DNA of 32,116 nt from Eubacteriaceae bacterium (GCA_017531485.1 JAFXKY010000066.1:1-32116); one strand, 5' to 3'; positions 7,011-16,448 are shown, numbered from the stretch's first letter. Translations and numbers: made by a program. Notes: a model not told the origin generated them from the letters alone.

Positions 7011-9815
7011 TCAGAGTACTTTTTTAAGGAACATTCCCGTATAGCTTCCTTCGACCATCGCAACTTCCTCAGGTGTGCCTGTCGCGACGATGTTTCCTCC
7101 TTCGTCGCCTCCTTCGGGGCCGAGGTCAATGATGTGGTCGGCACATTTTATCACATCGAGGTTATGTTCGATGACGATGATGGTGTTTCCCGCATCGCGA
7201 AGTCTTGTCAATACGTCAAGGAGCCTGTCCACATCCGCTGAATGAAGCCCTGTTGTCGGTTCGTCGAGGATGTAAAGGGTCTTGCCTGTGGATTTTCTCG
7301 AAAGCTCCGTTGCGAGCTTCACCCTCTGCGCTTCGCCGCCGGAAATGGTGGTTGACGGCTGACCGAGGCGGATATATCCGAGCCCTACGTCATAAAGCGT
7401 CTTGACTTTTTCATATATCCTCGGCTGATTTTCGAAGAAGACCATCGCTTCGTCAACGCTCATATCAAGAACGTCGGAGATGTTCTTTCCTTTGTATGTT
7501 ACGGAGAGGGTCTCGTTGTTGTAACGTCTGCCGCCGCATACTTCGCATGATACGTATACATCGGGCAGGAAGTTCATCTCGATCTTTACTATTCCGTCGC
7601 CCATACAGCTTTCGCATCTTCCGCCTTTGACGTTGAAGCTGAAACGGCCTTTTTTATATCCGCGCATCTTCGCTTCGTTGGTGGAGGCGAAAAGATCCCT
7701 GATGAGATCAAACATACCCGTATACGTCGCGGGGTTTGAACGCGGCGTTCTGCCGATGGGGGACTGATCTATGGTAATGATCTTATCAAGGGCGTCATCT
7801 CCCGTGATCCCGTCATGTTCAAGGGGATTTTCAAGGGCACGGTGAAGCTTTTTCGCCATGGCTTTTGAGAGGATCTCGTTGACGAGAGTGCTCTTGCCTG
7901 AGCCCGAAACGCCTGTGACGCAGGTAAATACTCCGATGGGGAAGTCTGCGTCGATGTTTTTGAGGTTGTTTGCCCTTGCGCCTCTGACGGAGAGGACTCT
8001 GTCGGAGATCATCCTCTTTTCGGGAACACGGATCTTCTTTTCTCCCGAGAGATACTGTCCCGTTATTGATTCTTTGACGTTTATCACTTCCTCGACCGTT
8101 CCCGCAGCGACGATGTTTCCGCCGTTTTCTCCTGCTCCCGGGCCGATGTCGACGATATAATCCGCCTGACGCATGGTGTCTTCGTCATGTTCCACTACTA
8201 TAAGGGTGTTTCCGAGATTGGTCAGGTGACGGAGAGATGCGATGAGCTTTTCGTTGTCCCGCTGATGAAGTCCGATGCTCGGTTCATCAAGGACATAAAG
8301 CACACCTGTGAGCTGGGAACCGATCTGCGTTGCAAGGCGGATCCTCTGACTTTCTCCGCCTGAGAGCGTCGCGGCGCTTCTTGCGAGGGAAAGATAATTA
8401 AGCCCCACGTCGGACAAAAATCCGAGACGTGCGTTTATTTCCTTTAAGATCAGGTTTGCGATGCTCATTTCCTTTTCGGAGAAGTTACATGAATTCAGAA
8501 ATCCGATACATTCACCGATGGACATCTCCGTGATGTCAATGATATTTTTTCCTGCAACAAGTACAGACAAACTGTTGGCGTTGAGCTTCTTTCCGCCGCA
8601 TGAGTGGCAGACGGTGTTGAGCATATATCTTTCGATCCTTTCCCTCATCATTTCCGAACCTGTCTCTCTGTGACGGCGCATAAGGTTGTTGACTACGCCT
8701 TCAAAAATGACATTTTGTTCTTTGTGACCTGAGAAATAGCTGTTGAACTTAATGTGAAGTACTGTGTCGTCGCCGTAAAACAGCGCATTGAGGAATTCTT
8801 CGCCTGCATCCTTCATAGGCGTATCAAGGCTTACTCCGTAAGCCTTTGCAAGCTCTGTGATTATTGAGAAATAATATCCGTCTTCGTCCGTGTTGTAAAA
8901 ATTCAGCGCGCCCTGCGAAAGGGAAAGGCTCTTGTCCGGCATGAGAAGATCTGTGCTGACGGAGCGGTGATAACCTATGCCGCTGCATTCCGGACACATC
9001 CCGAAGGGGGAGTTGAATGAAAAATCCCTGGGCTCGGGCTTGTTCATGGAAATGCCGCAGTCCACGCAGGCAAAATTCTCGCTGTAAAGCTTTTCGTCGT
9101 CATCGGTCTTTCTGATGACGAGTCCGTTTGCGAGTCTGAGAGCCGTTTCGATGGAGTCAGTCAGACGGCTGCGGACAGAGTCCTTGATGATAATACGGTC
9201 CACAATGACGGAAATATCATGCTTCTGATTTTTGTTCAGTTCGGGCCATTCGGAGAATTCGTGGATCTCTCCGTCGACGAACGCGCGGATATATCCCTTC
9301 TGTGCGCACTGCTGGGCGAAGGTCTTGAAAGTACCTTTTTCCTGACGTACGACGGGAGCGAGGATCTGTACCCTTGATCCTTCCCCGAGGGACATGAATT
9401 CATCAACGATTGTGTCTATGGACTGACTTTCGATGACTTTTCCGCATTTCGGACAGTGCGGGATACCGATCCTTGCGTATAACAGACGGAAGTAGTCATA
9501 AATCTCCGTAACCGTTCCCACGGTGGAACGGGGGTTTTTGTTTGTTGTCTTCTGATCTATGGATATTGCGGGAGAGAGTCCTTCGATGCTGTCCACGTCA
9601 GGTTTGTTCATCTGTCCGAGGAACTGCCTTGCGTATGCGGAAAGACTTTCGACGTATCTTCTCTGTCCTTCGGCGTATATCGTATCAAATGCGAGGGACG
9701 ATTTTCCCGAACCTGAAAGGCCTGTGAAGACGACGAATTTCCCTCTCGGGATCGTCAGGTCGATGTTTTTGAGGTTGTTCTCTCTTGCACCTTTTATAAT
9801 AATATTATCATTCAT
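7011..9815 (-). CDS. uvrA: UvrA, excinuclease ABC subunit A
   Basis: 934 residues from the ATG complementary to 9813-9815, which has GAGG just upstream. A 16-codon upstream extension has no ribosome site. UvrA is the damage-sensing ATPase of nucleotide excision repair: it dimerises, loads UvrB on lesions and leaves. Two ABC modules are present with Walker A GLSGSGKS (32-39) and GVSGSGKS in the second half, two signatures ([16 protein letters not shown]) and LDEPS/LDEPT Walker B sites. Zinc sites: CPKC plus CVDC/CPEC pairs in the first half and CESC/CEVC in the second. Length is normal for the family. uvrB and uvrC are not in the window, and in many relatives uvrB sits beside uvrA. Confidence 0.98.
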   Translation of the reverse strand: MNDNIIIKGARENNLKNIDLTIPRGKFVVFTGLSGSGKSSLAFDTIYAEGQRRYVESLSAYARQFLGQMNKPDVDSIEGLSPAISIDQKTTNKNPRSTVGTVTEIYDYFRLLYARIGIPHCPKCGKVIESQSIDTIVDEFMSLGEGSRVQILAPVVRQEKGTFKTFAQQCAQKGYIRAFVDGEIHEFSEWPELNKNQKHDISVIVDRIIIKDSVRSRLTDSIETALRLANGLVIRKTDDDEKLYSENFACVDCGISMNKPEPRDFSFNSPFGMCPECSGIGYHRSVSTDLLMPDKSLSLSQGALNFYNTDEDGYYFSIITELAKAYGVSLDTPMKDAGEEFLNALFYGDDTVLHIKFNSYFSGHKEQNVIFEGVVNNLMRRHRETGSEMMRERIERYMLNTVCHSCGGKKLNANSLSVLVAGKNIIDITEMSIGECIGFLNSCNFSEKEMSIANLILKEINARLGFLSDVGLNYLSLARSAATLSGGESQRIRLATQIGSQLTGVLYVLDEPSIGLHQRDNEKLIASLRHLTNLGNTLIVVEHDEDTMRQADYIVDIGPGAGENGGNIVAAGTVEEVINVKESITGQYLSGEKKIRVPEKRMISDRVLSVRGARANNLKNIDADFPIGVFTCVTGVSGSGKSTLVNEILSKAMAKKLHRALENPLEHDGITGDDALDKIITIDQSPIGRTPRSNPATYTGMFDLIRDLFASTNEAKMRGYKKGRFSFNVKGGRCESCMGDGIVKIEMNFLPDVYVSCEVCGGRRYNNETLSVTYKGKNISDVLDMSVDEAMVFFENQPRIYEKVKTLYDVGLGYIRLGQPSTTISGGEAQRVKLATELSRKSTGKTLYILDEPTTGLHSADVDRLLDVLTRLRDAGNTIIVIEHNLDVIKCADHIIDLGPEGGDEGGNIVATGTPEEVAMVEGSYTGMFLKKVL

Positions 9816-9869
9816 ATCTGCCTCATTATCTGTGTTGTATGATAAGTGTAAAGGTTTTGTCACTTTGCT

Positions 9870-9898
9870 ATTATACTACAATGAATTTATATTGAAAA
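9870..9898 (-). promoter_or_regulatory. uvrA promoter
   Basis: On the minus strand, TATAAT (complement of 9870-9875) with TTTTCA (complement of 9893-9898) 17 bases upstream. A partial LexA-box-like sequence lies further out at 9909-9922 (see findings). Confidence 0.65.
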
Positions 9899-10053
9899 GA
9901 CAAATTTTAAAATATATGTTCGGTTTTTTGTGTGGTTTGTACGCATGCAACGAAAAACTGAACGCTGAACAGTTTATTTAAGGACTATCAGGCGGTATAT
10001 TGACTTTATGTATAATTCTCTGACGAAAAAACAGCGGTTCGCATATGGGATTT
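9899..10053. other. intergenic region between divergent uvrA and UroD-family gene
   Basis: Upstream DNA of both divergent genes. It contains the LexA-like half-site (9909-9922) and a TATAAT-like box at 10011-10016 with no fitting -35. Minus-strand reading frames that cross it (to 9974) have no ribosome site and overlap the next gene, so I call no gene. Confidence 0.5.
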
Positions 10054-10098
10054 TTGTACGATATGCCTGTACAATACGGCAGTATGCTGTGTTATAAT
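10054..10098 (+). promoter_or_regulatory. promoter and dyad operator of UroD-family gene
   Basis: TATAAT at 10093-10098 lacks a good -35 (TACAAT at 10070-10075). Instead a perfect dyad TTGTAC-N9-GTACAA (10054-10059, 10069-10074) is centred near -41 relative to a start at about 10105, the position of activators that replace the -35 contact. The binding protein is not identified. Confidence 0.55.
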
Positions 10099-10147
10099 AT
10101 AGGCGTAAAATAACAAAATAAAAATCAGAATGGAGACTTTTTGACAA

Positions 10148-11236
10148 ATGGAAAGAGTACCTTTTAATCCTGCAGAACTCGAAATCGCGGGCGAATACGC
10201 TCCGATGTTCCCGGGCTTCCCCGGCACACCGTACTTCACAACACCGATCACACCGAGAGAAAACAACAAGATCGCTTTCCTCGATCACGAAACACCGCTC
10301 TGGCTCCCGTGCGGCGACTATGTAATGTTTGCTCCGAAAGTAAACCCGGACAACATCGCTCGTTGCTTCGTATTTGACGCTGTAGGTCAGACACCGGATG
10401 AAAAACAGGCTGTAGCTGACAACGGTTTCAAAGATATGTTCGGTATCGAATGGGTATACGTACCGACAGCCGGTGGTTCAATGGTTAAACCGGGCAACCC
10501 GACAGTAGAAGACGCTAACGATCTCGCTGACGTAGTTAAATGGCCGAACATCGAAGAATGGGACTGGGAAGCATCAAAAGAAGCTAACAAGGACTTCGTA
10601 GCAGGCAACAGAAGCGTTCAGGGATGGTTCCTCAACGGTCTCTTCGAAAGACTTATCTCTTTCATGGACTTCGAAAACGCAGTTGTAGCTCTCATCGATG
10701 AAGATCAGAAAGAAGCTGTTCACGCTTTCTTCGCAGGTCTTTGCGATCTTTATGAAAAGATCTTCGACAAATACATCGAATGCTACGGCATGGACTGGCT
10801 CTTCTTCCATGATGACTGGGGTTCACAGCGTGCACCGTTCTTCTCAGCAGAAACATGCCAGGAAATGCTCGTACCGTACGTAAAACGTCTTGTTGATTAC
10901 TGCCACTCTAAAGGCGTTATCTTCGAACTTCACAGCTGTGGTTCAAACGAACCCCTCATCCCGTGCATGATCGAAGCAGGCGTTGACATCTGGACACCGA
11001 TGGCAAACATCAATGACGTACCGAGATTCTACGAAACAGTAGAAGGCAACCTCAAATACGGCATCTACGCTCCGGCACTCGCTCCGACAGCTACAGAAGA
11101 AGAAGTTGACGCAGCAGCTAAAGCTTACGTTGAAGCTTACACAAAGAACGGCAAAGTTATTTCCGGCGGTGGATTCGGAACAACACAGGCTTTCAAAGCT
11201 AAAGTTTACGAATACTCAAGAAAAGCTCTTAACTAA
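10148..11236 (+). CDS. UroD/MtaA-superfamily protein, probable corrinoid-linked methyltransferase relative
   Basis: 362 residues, uroporphyrinogen decarboxylase (URO-D) fold. In this superfamily HemE decarboxylates uroporphyrinogen, while MtaA/MtbA/CmuA types move methyl groups from corrinoid proteins using a zinc site. Visible marks: HDDWGSQ (221-227), the family's DD-G-Q turn, and HSCG (262-265), the His-x-Cys zinc pair typical of the methyltransferase branch. The third zinc cysteine usually found near the C-terminus is absent: that region reads ISGGGFGTTQ (338-347). HemE's N-terminal arginine motif is also absent, so this is not HemE. GGAG at 10132-10135 precedes the start. Codon use is very restricted (gct, gca, gta, ctc, aac, gaa favoured; gcg and gtc almost unused), suggesting high expression. 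No corrinoid protein gene is adjacent. Substrate unknown. Confidence 0.85.
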   Translation: MERVPFNPAELEIAGEYAPMFPGFPGTPYFTTPITPRENNKIAFLDHETPLWLPCGDYVMFAPKVNPDNIARCFVFDAVGQTPDEKQAVADNGFKDMFGIEWVYVPTAGGSMVKPGNPTVEDANDLADVVKWPNIEEWDWEASKEANKDFVAGNRSVQGWFLNGLFERLISFMDFENAVVALIDEDQKEAVHAFFAGLCDLYEKIFDKYIECYGMDWLFFHDDWGSQRAPFFSAETCQEMLVPYVKRLVDYCHSKGVIFELHSCGSNEPLIPCMIEAGVDIWTPMANINDVPRFYETVEGNLKYGIYAPALAPTATEEEVDAAAKAYVEAYTKNGKVISGGGFGTTQAFKAKVYEYSRKALN

Positions 11237-11252
11237 TTTAAGTTTTACTTAC

Positions 11253-11279
11253 AAAGACCCTCGTCGAGGGTCTTTTTTT
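11253..11279 (+). terminator. terminator of UroD-family gene
   Basis: AAAGACCCT (11253-11261) pairs with AGGGTCTTT (11267-11275) around CGTCG, with eight T (11272-11279). Confidence 0.92.
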
Positions 11280-11289
11280 CGTAATTCTC

Positions 11290-11317
11290 TTGACAATTAT
11301 ATTAGTAAATGTATACA
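11290..11317 (+). promoter_or_regulatory. promoter of M23-dockerin gene
   Basis: TTGACA (11290-11295), 16 bases, TATACA (11312-11317). TACAAT at 11314-11319 with an 18-base spacer is the alternative -10. Confidence 0.7.
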
Positions 11318-11350
11318 ATATTTGCAATATCATGAAAAAGGAGAAATGGT

Positions 11351-14116
11351 ATGTGTAAAAAAATAGTATCTATGTTACTCGTAATGCTTTTCGTCATGTC
11401 ATTTTTACCGATAGCGAAGGTAGATGCTGCAAGTACATATTGCTGGCCTGTCAGGGGTGCAGGAACAAAAATTTCTCAGGACAGTCATCCCGCTCACATT
11501 GCTTACGATATTATCGGAGGCACGCTTGATATTCTGTCGTGTTATGACGGTGAGGTAATAACTGTATACTCCGGTTGCAATAACCAGTCAAATATGACTG
11601 TATCATGTAAAGCGGGCGGACGATGTGATCCCAGCCATGGTTATACAACAGATCCGAAATTATACGGATATTGCAATAAAGGTTTTGGAAATGGTGTCGT
11701 AATAGAGAATCACGACGGAACAATTGCTTCTTACGCACATATGGCATCTGTTTCTGTAAAAGAAAAGACGGAAGTCACAAAAGGGCAGAAAATCGGAGTG
11801 ATGGGAAATTTCGGCTTATCGGATGGCCGGCATCTGCATTTCAATCTTGAAAATCCGAAAGATAACTTCCTTGATCTCAGATACCATGACTTCATATATA
11901 CCGACAATTCCGGCAACTTTGTAAATTCGGATCCTGTTTCGTTCAGCGGATTTACCGGTTCTAATCCTCTCGGAACGTATAAAGTGGGTTCTAAAGACGG
12001 TGTCTTTATAGCTACTCTCAAGGCAGGTAATTCAAGCGTTCCGTTTAATACGCCTCAGTATGGAGAACATAAGAATATTGTGTTGAAAAGTGGTGTCGAA
12101 GTGTTCAAAGGAGATACATTGATCGGAAGCTGTGGCATTTATAATCCGGAGATTACAAATTCAGCAAAAGCAATTTATCTTTGTTTTGAAGTTGGTGATT
12201 TGTTTGATGCAGCAGGCGGTAGTTCTGATATGATTGAGTCCCTTTCTAACGGTGATTATAGATATCGCTTCTATGCTAATATCGGTACAAAAACTTATTA
12301 TAGTGAGTTTCGTGCATACAAAATTACCGACGCCCCAACGCAGGCTGTAACTAATATAAAGGTCACATTCAACGCGAACGGCGGAAGTGTGGGTACATCT
12401 TCAAAGACAGTAAAATACGATTCAACGTACGGCACACTTCCCACACCGACGAGAACAGGCTATGAATTCCAGGGATGGTATACGTCAAAGTCCGGAGGAA
12501 GCAGGGTGACTTCATCAAGTACAGTGACTGCGGAGTCTGATCATACGCTTTATGCTCGTTGGAAAGCTGTTAAAATGACAGTGAATTTTGATAAAACAGA
12601 CTGCAGGGTCGATTATTCATCCAAGACTGTAACGTATAATAGTTCATATGGAGGGCTTGCCACACCCAAAAGAGAAGGTTATACATTCCTCGGATGGTAT
12701 ACAAAAAAAGATGGTGGGGAAAAAGTAACTGTAGATACTATTGTGACGAAAACAACCGATCACACCCTCTACGCTCACTGGGAAAAATCTTCGTCAGGCG
12801 ATGGCGGTGGCGGACAGTCGGGAACGATAATCGCAAAGAGTCCTGTTAAATTCACTGAGTTCATAGGAGAAAATCCTTATGGCGGAAAGTATTACATCGG
12901 AAAAGACGATGCGACGCTGATAGTAACAGTAACGCCGAATATAAGCGGCTTTTCCATAAAAAATGTTGACAGGGTAGGCATAGAGCTTTACAAAGACGGA
13001 GTATATTTTGCAGGAAAAGAAGAAGATGCCAACGGAACCGATACGCTTCTTTATGCATGGTACGGAGTAAAAGATGAACTCGGTAAGACGCTGACGGCAG
13101 GAAATTATACGTATAAATTCTACGTAAAAATAGGTCAGGCTGTGCATTACAGCGAGGAAAGGAGCTTTGTCATAAACGGTGATGTAAAGATCACATTCAA
13201 CGCGAACGGTGGAAGTGTGTCAACTGCATCAAAGACCGTAAGATACAACTCAACATACGGAACACTTCCGACACCTGCAAGAGACGGATATGAATTTACC
13301 GGTTGGTATACGAAAGCTTCCGGCGGAAGCAGGGTGAAAGCATCATCCACCGTAACCAATTCAACTGATCATTCTCTGTACGCACAGTGGAAAAAGCCGA
13401 CAGTAACCAAGCTTGAGATTCTGACAATGCCTGTAAAGACTGCTTATTTTGTCGGGGAAAAATTTTCTGCTGACGGACTTTCTTTCAGAGTAACATACAG
13501 CGATGGCACAACGAAAATAATTACAGACGGATGGACTGTCAGTACCGTTGATATGAGCACAGAAGGAACGAAGACTGTAAATGTTCAGTTCGGGGAAAAA
13601 AGCGTGACGTTTGAAATTTCGGTAAAAAAAGCCGAAGTTAATGAGCCTTATATTACGAGTATGGTCGTAACGAAGCTTCCTTACAAGACTGCATATTTCA
13701 TTGACGAAGAGATCCAGCTTGCTGGAATCGAAGTTACCGTAACATTTTCTGACGGAATAACGAATGTCGTTTACGGTGATATTCAGATTGTTGATGAACG
13801 TATTTCACAGGCTGATCCGTTAAAAAAGATTGTTACAATTGCATATGGCGGAAAGACTGCAGAGTTTGTTGTTGATCTCGTAAAAATAAAATACTTCCTC
13901 GGTGATGTTAACAATGACGGTAAGATAAATGCCCTTGATGCAACACAGATTCTCAGATATGCCAATAATAAGTCCTCAGTTATTGATTTAATGGACCGTG
14001 AAGAGGCTTATGGAAAAGCAGACGTTAACTGGGATGAAAAAATAAATGCCCTTGATGCCACGCAGATTCTGAGATATGCAAACAATAAAAACAGTATCCT
14101 TGACGGGTTACTGTAA
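11351..14116 (+). CDS. secreted M23 (LytM)-type peptidase with B-repeats, Ig-like domains and dockerin
   Basis: 921 residues. Signal peptide 1-26 with cleavage after VDA. M23 metallopeptidase domain about 28-180 with the zinc and catalytic set visible: H49 and D53 (HIAYD), H130 (SYAHM) and H161-L-H163; it probably cuts peptidoglycan cross-links. Six extra cysteines (31, 64, 76, 86, 92, 108) may form disulfides. An unnamed domain follows (195-328) and recurs at 497-609. Three InlB-type B-repeats (about 337-405, 410-478, 613-681) each hold an NANGG or equivalent start and a GY-F-GWYT core. Two Ig-like (Big_3-type) domains (about 685-758, 768-843) and a type I dockerin (849-918) end it. The second dockerin loop, [12 protein letters not shown], has Glu for the usual Gly. 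GGAG at 11340-11343 fixes the start. The first kilobase is more A+T-rich than the rest, suggesting a mosaic origin. Confidence 0.9.
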   Translation: MCKKIVSMLLVMLFVMSFLPIAKVDAASTYCWPVRGAGTKISQDSHPAHIAYDIIGGTLDILSCYDGEVITVYSGCNNQSNMTVSCKAGGRCDPSHGYTTDPKLYGYCNKGFGNGVVIENHDGTIASYAHMASVSVKEKTEVTKGQKIGVMGNFGLSDGRHLHFNLENPKDNFLDLRYHDFIYTDNSGNFVNSDPVSFSGFTGSNPLGTYKVGSKDGVFIATLKAGNSSVPFNTPQYGEHKNIVLKSGVEVFKGDTLIGSCGIYNPEITNSAKAIYLCFEVGDLFDAAGGSSDMIESLSNGDYRYRFYANIGTKTYYSEFRAYKITDAPTQAVTNIKVTFNANGGSVGTSSKTVKYDSTYGTLPTPTRTGYEFQGWYTSKSGGSRVTSSSTVTAESDHTLYARWKAVKMTVNFDKTDCRVDYSSKTVTYNSSYGGLATPKREGYTFLGWYTKKDGGEKVTVDTIVTKTTDHTLYAHWEKSSSGDGGGGQSGTIIAKSPVKFTEFIGENPYGGKYYIGKDDATLIVTVTPNISGFSIKNVDRVGIELYKDGVYFAGKEEDANGTDTLLYAWYGVKDELGKTLTAGNYTYKFYVKIGQAVHYSEERSFVINGDVKITFNANGGSVSTASKTVRYNSTYGTLPTPARDGYEFTGWYTKASGGSRVKASSTVTNSTDHSLYAQWKKPTVTKLEILTMPVKTAYFVGEKFSADGLSFRVTYSDGTTKIITDGWTVSTVDMSTEGTKTVNVQFGEKSVTFEISVKKAEVNEPYITSMVVTKLPYKTAYFIDEEIQLAGIEVTVTFSDGITNVVYGDIQIVDERISQADPLKKIVTIAYGGKTAEFVVDLVKIKYFLGDVNNDGKINALDATQILRYANNKSSVIDLMDREEAYGKADVNWDEKINALDATQILRYANNKNSILDGLL

Positions 14117-14119
14117 TAC

Positions 14120-14150
14120 AGCGGCTCTTCGGAGTCGCTTCTATTATTTT
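14120..14150 (+). terminator. terminator of M23-dockerin gene
   Basis: AGCGGCTC (14120-14127) and GAGTCGCT (14132-14139) close a TTCG tetraloop, followed by a T-rich tract. Confidence 0.7.
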
Positions 14151-14180
14151 ATTTATTATGTTTTAAATCGTAACATAATA

Positions 14181-14189
14181 TGATATAAT
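14181..14189 (+). promoter_or_regulatory. extended -10 promoter of flavodiiron gene
   Basis: TGATATAAT (14181-14189) is a full extended -10. The expected -35 position (14161-14166, TTTTAA) is weak. Confidence 0.6.
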
Positions 14190-14242
14190 CTTTAACGGAA
14201 AATATCAGCCTTTCAGCTGAAACATATAAAGAGAGGTAAAAT

Positions 14243-16033
14243 ATGAAAATAACGAACGACATTAAATACGTTGGCGTCAATGACCATGAAATAGACTTGT
14301 TTGAAGGACAGTATGACGTTCCCAACGGCATGGCTTACAACTCATACGTCATCATGGATGAAAAGATCGCCGTTATGGACACGGTGGATGCGAACTTTAC
14401 TCATGAATGGCTTGACAATCTCCACGAAACACTCGGAGACAGAAAGCCGGATTATCTCATCGTTCAGCACATGGAGCCGGACCATTCGGCAAATATCGTG
14501 AATTTCACGAATGTATATCCCGAAGCGAAGATCGTTTCTTCCGCAAAGGCATTTGTGATGATGAAAAAATTCTTCGGAGTTGATTTTGCGGACAAGCAGA
14601 TCGTTGTGGGAGATATGGACACCCTCAGCCTCGGAAAACATACCCTCACATTCGCAACAGCTCCCATGGTGCACTGGCCGGAAGTCATCGTGACATACGA
14701 CAGCTTTGACAAGGTCCTTTTCTCAGCAGACGGCTTCGGCAAGTTCGGAGCGCTTGACGTTGAAGAAGACTGGGCATGCGAAGCGAGAAGATATTATTTC
14801 GGCATCGTCGGAAAATACGGCAATCAGGTGCAGAGACTTCTCAACAAGGCATCCTCTCTCGACATTCAGATCATCTGTCCGCTTCACGGACCTGTCCTCA
14901 CAGAAAACTTAGGTTACTACATCAATCTTTACAACACATGGTCATCTTACGAATCCGAAGACGAAGGAATCGTCATCGCGTACACTTCTGTTTACGGCAA
15001 TACCAAAAAAGCCGTTCTCAAACTCGCGGATATGCTCAGAAGAAACGGTTGCCCGAATGTTGTGGTAAATGACCTTGCGAGATGCGACATGGCGGAAGCT
15101 GTGGAAGATGCATTCCGTTACAACAAGATCGTCCTTGCAACGACGACATACAACGCAGAGATCTTCCCGTTCATGAGAGAATTCATCAACCACCTCACAG
15201 AACGCCGTTTCAGAAACAAGACAGTTGCGTTTATTGAAAACGGAAGCTGGTCACCGCTTGCGGCGAAGGTGATGAAGAGAATGCTTGAAGAATGTGACAA
15301 CCTGACATATGCGGAAAATACTGTTACCATCGACAGCGCCCTTGATGAAGTAAGCTCAGCACAGCTCGAAAGTCTTGCAAAAGAGCTTTGCATGGAATAT
15401 ATCGCACAGCATGGCGAAAACGTAAATAAACACGATACAAAAGCCATGAACAGCATTGGTTACGGACTTTATGTCGTAACGACAAATGACGGAGAAAAAG
15501 ACAACGGTCTTATCGTAAATACTGTCACACAGCTTACGACGACACCTAACAGAGTGGCTGTTACAATCAACAAGCAGAATTATTCACACCACGTCATCAG
15601 ACAGACCGGCAGGATGAACGTAAACTGCCTTACTGTTGATACTCCGTTCAGCATCTTCGAACGTTTTGGTTTCCAGAGCGGAAGAAATGTTGACAAATTC
15701 GAAGGTATGGAAGTTCTCCGTTCAGACAACGGACACATTTTCCTTCAGAGATACATCAATGCGTTTATGTCGCTTGAAGTTGAAAACTACATCGACATGG
15801 ATACGCACGGAATGTTCATCTGCAACGTAGTGGAATCAAGGGTTCTTTCAGACAGAGAAAGTATGACATATGCATATTATCATCAGAACGTCAAGCCGAA
15901 ACCGCAGACAGACGGAATCAAAGGTTATGTCTGCACCGTATGCGGATATGTTCACGAAGACGACAATCTTCCGGAAGACTTCATCTGTCCGCTTTGCAAG
16001 CATGGTGTGGCAGACTTTGAGGAGATCAAATAG
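14243..16033 (+). CDS. flavodiiron protein fused to flavin reductase and rubredoxin modules
   Basis: 596 residues, cytoplasmic. The core (1-400) is an FprA/ROO-type flavodiiron protein: metallo-beta-lactamase-like diiron domain with H76-x-E78-x-D80-H81, H144, D163 and a late His in CPLHGP, then a flavodoxin domain with an FMN loop YTSVYGNTK. Residues about 405-555 form a flavin reductase-like FMN domain. The last 36 residues are a short rubredoxin-type site, CTVC and CPLC separated by 14 residues, closer to the rubrerythrin type than to free rubredoxin. Known relatives reduce O2 to water or NO to N2O and protect anaerobes. The fusion probably lets electrons flow from NAD(P)H through the reductase and iron centre to the diiron site without partner proteins. 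Start supported by AGAGG; transcribed alone. Confidence 0.95.
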   Translation: MKITNDIKYVGVNDHEIDLFEGQYDVPNGMAYNSYVIMDEKIAVMDTVDANFTHEWLDNLHETLGDRKPDYLIVQHMEPDHSANIVNFTNVYPEAKIVSSAKAFVMMKKFFGVDFADKQIVVGDMDTLSLGKHTLTFATAPMVHWPEVIVTYDSFDKVLFSADGFGKFGALDVEEDWACEARRYYFGIVGKYGNQVQRLLNKASSLDIQIICPLHGPVLTENLGYYINLYNTWSSYESEDEGIVIAYTSVYGNTKKAVLKLADMLRRNGCPNVVVNDLARCDMAEAVEDAFRYNKIVLATTTYNAEIFPFMREFINHLTERRFRNKTVAFIENGSWSPLAAKVMKRMLEECDNLTYAENTVTIDSALDEVSSAQLESLAKELCMEYIAQHGENVNKHDTKAMNSIGYGLYVVTTNDGEKDNGLIVNTVTQLTTTPNRVAVTINKQNYSHHVIRQTGRMNVNCLTVDTPFSIFERFGFQSGRNVDKFEGMEVLRSDNGHIFLQRYINAFMSLEVENYIDMDTHGMFICNVVESRVLSDRESMTYAYYHQNVKPKPQTDGIKGYVCTVCGYVHEDDNLPEDFICPLCKHGVADFEEIK

Positions 16034-16046
16034 GATATTGTATTTC

Positions 16047-16073
16047 AGAAGACACTCCGGTGTCTTCTTTTTT
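16047..16073 (+). terminator. terminator of flavodiiron gene
   Basis: AGAAGACAC (16047-16055) pairs with GTGTCTTCT (16060-16068) around TCCG, followed by T (16068-16073). Confidence 0.92.
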
Positions 16074-16080
16074 GTGGTAT

Positions 16081-16141
16081 GTCCCCCTTACTACGTAAGG
16101 GGGAAAGCGGCGCGTGGTGCCGCAGGGGGATCGGTGAGATA
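16081..16141 (+). repeat. palindromic interspersed repeat, copy B
   Basis: Head CCCCCTTAC-tac-GTAAGGGGG (16083-16103), private hairpin GCGGC (16107-16111) / GCCGC (16119-16123), tail AGGGGGATCGGTGAGAT (16124-16140). The architecture is the same as copy A, with a different hairpin sequence. Confidence 0.85.
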
Positions 16142-16217
16142 CGGATAGTGCGGGAAGGGCGGATGAGTCACCGCGCGGTGCGGAACACACGGATCTTTAC
16201 ATTCCCTCAGTATTCAA

Positions 16218-16263
16218 CCGGTCCCTCAGTCACTCCGTGACAGCTCCCTTATAAATAAGAGAG
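16218..16263 (-). repeat. related repeat, second family, minus orientation
   Basis: Read on the minus strand: a head palindrome (16244-16263, one mismatch), hairpin GTCAC-gga-GTGAC (16229-16241) and tail AGGGACCGG (16218-16226). The head-hairpin-tail plan matches the CCCCCTTAC repeats with different bases, so the two are probably diverged relatives. Confidence 0.65.
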
Positions 16264-16270
16264 CCTCTCT

Positions 16271-16310
16271 GTCCCCCTTACTGCGTAAGGGGGATAAGGG
16301 GGATCGGTGA
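16271..16310 (+). repeat. palindromic interspersed repeat, copy C, lacking the hairpin
   Basis: Head CCCCCTTAC-tgc-GTAAGGGGG (16273-16293) runs almost directly into the tail AGGGGGATCGGTGA, with no private hairpin. It shows the minimal unit. Confidence 0.85.
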
Positions 16311-16379
16311 AAGAAAAATTCCGGGGAACATGAAAATGCGCTTTTCAAAAACAATTCTCACGATTAATCAAACAACATA

Positions 16380-16408
16380 TGGATAATTTCAGGGAATTAT
16401 GGTATTAT
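16380..16408 (+). promoter_or_regulatory. promoter of deoD
   Basis: TGGATA (16380-16385), 17 bases, TATTAT (16403-16408) with TGG before it (extended -10). Confidence 0.6.
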
Positions 16409-16448
16409 TAATAAAAAACACGAAACACAATCATTAAAGGAGAAAAAT

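Noticed and set aside
9974..10288. 104-codon and 87-codon minus-strand frames across the UroD gene promoter
   Set aside because: They overlap the dyad, the promoter and the start of the strongly coding + strand gene, and have no ribosome site.
10148..11236. hemE, uroporphyrinogen decarboxylase for heme
   Set aside because: The N-terminal arginine motif is missing and the HSCG metal pair points to the methyltransferase branch; no heme genes are near.
4931..16310. CRISPR-like array from the repeated palindromes
   Set aside because: Copies are dispersed, not regularly spaced, with no spacers of constant length and no cas genes.
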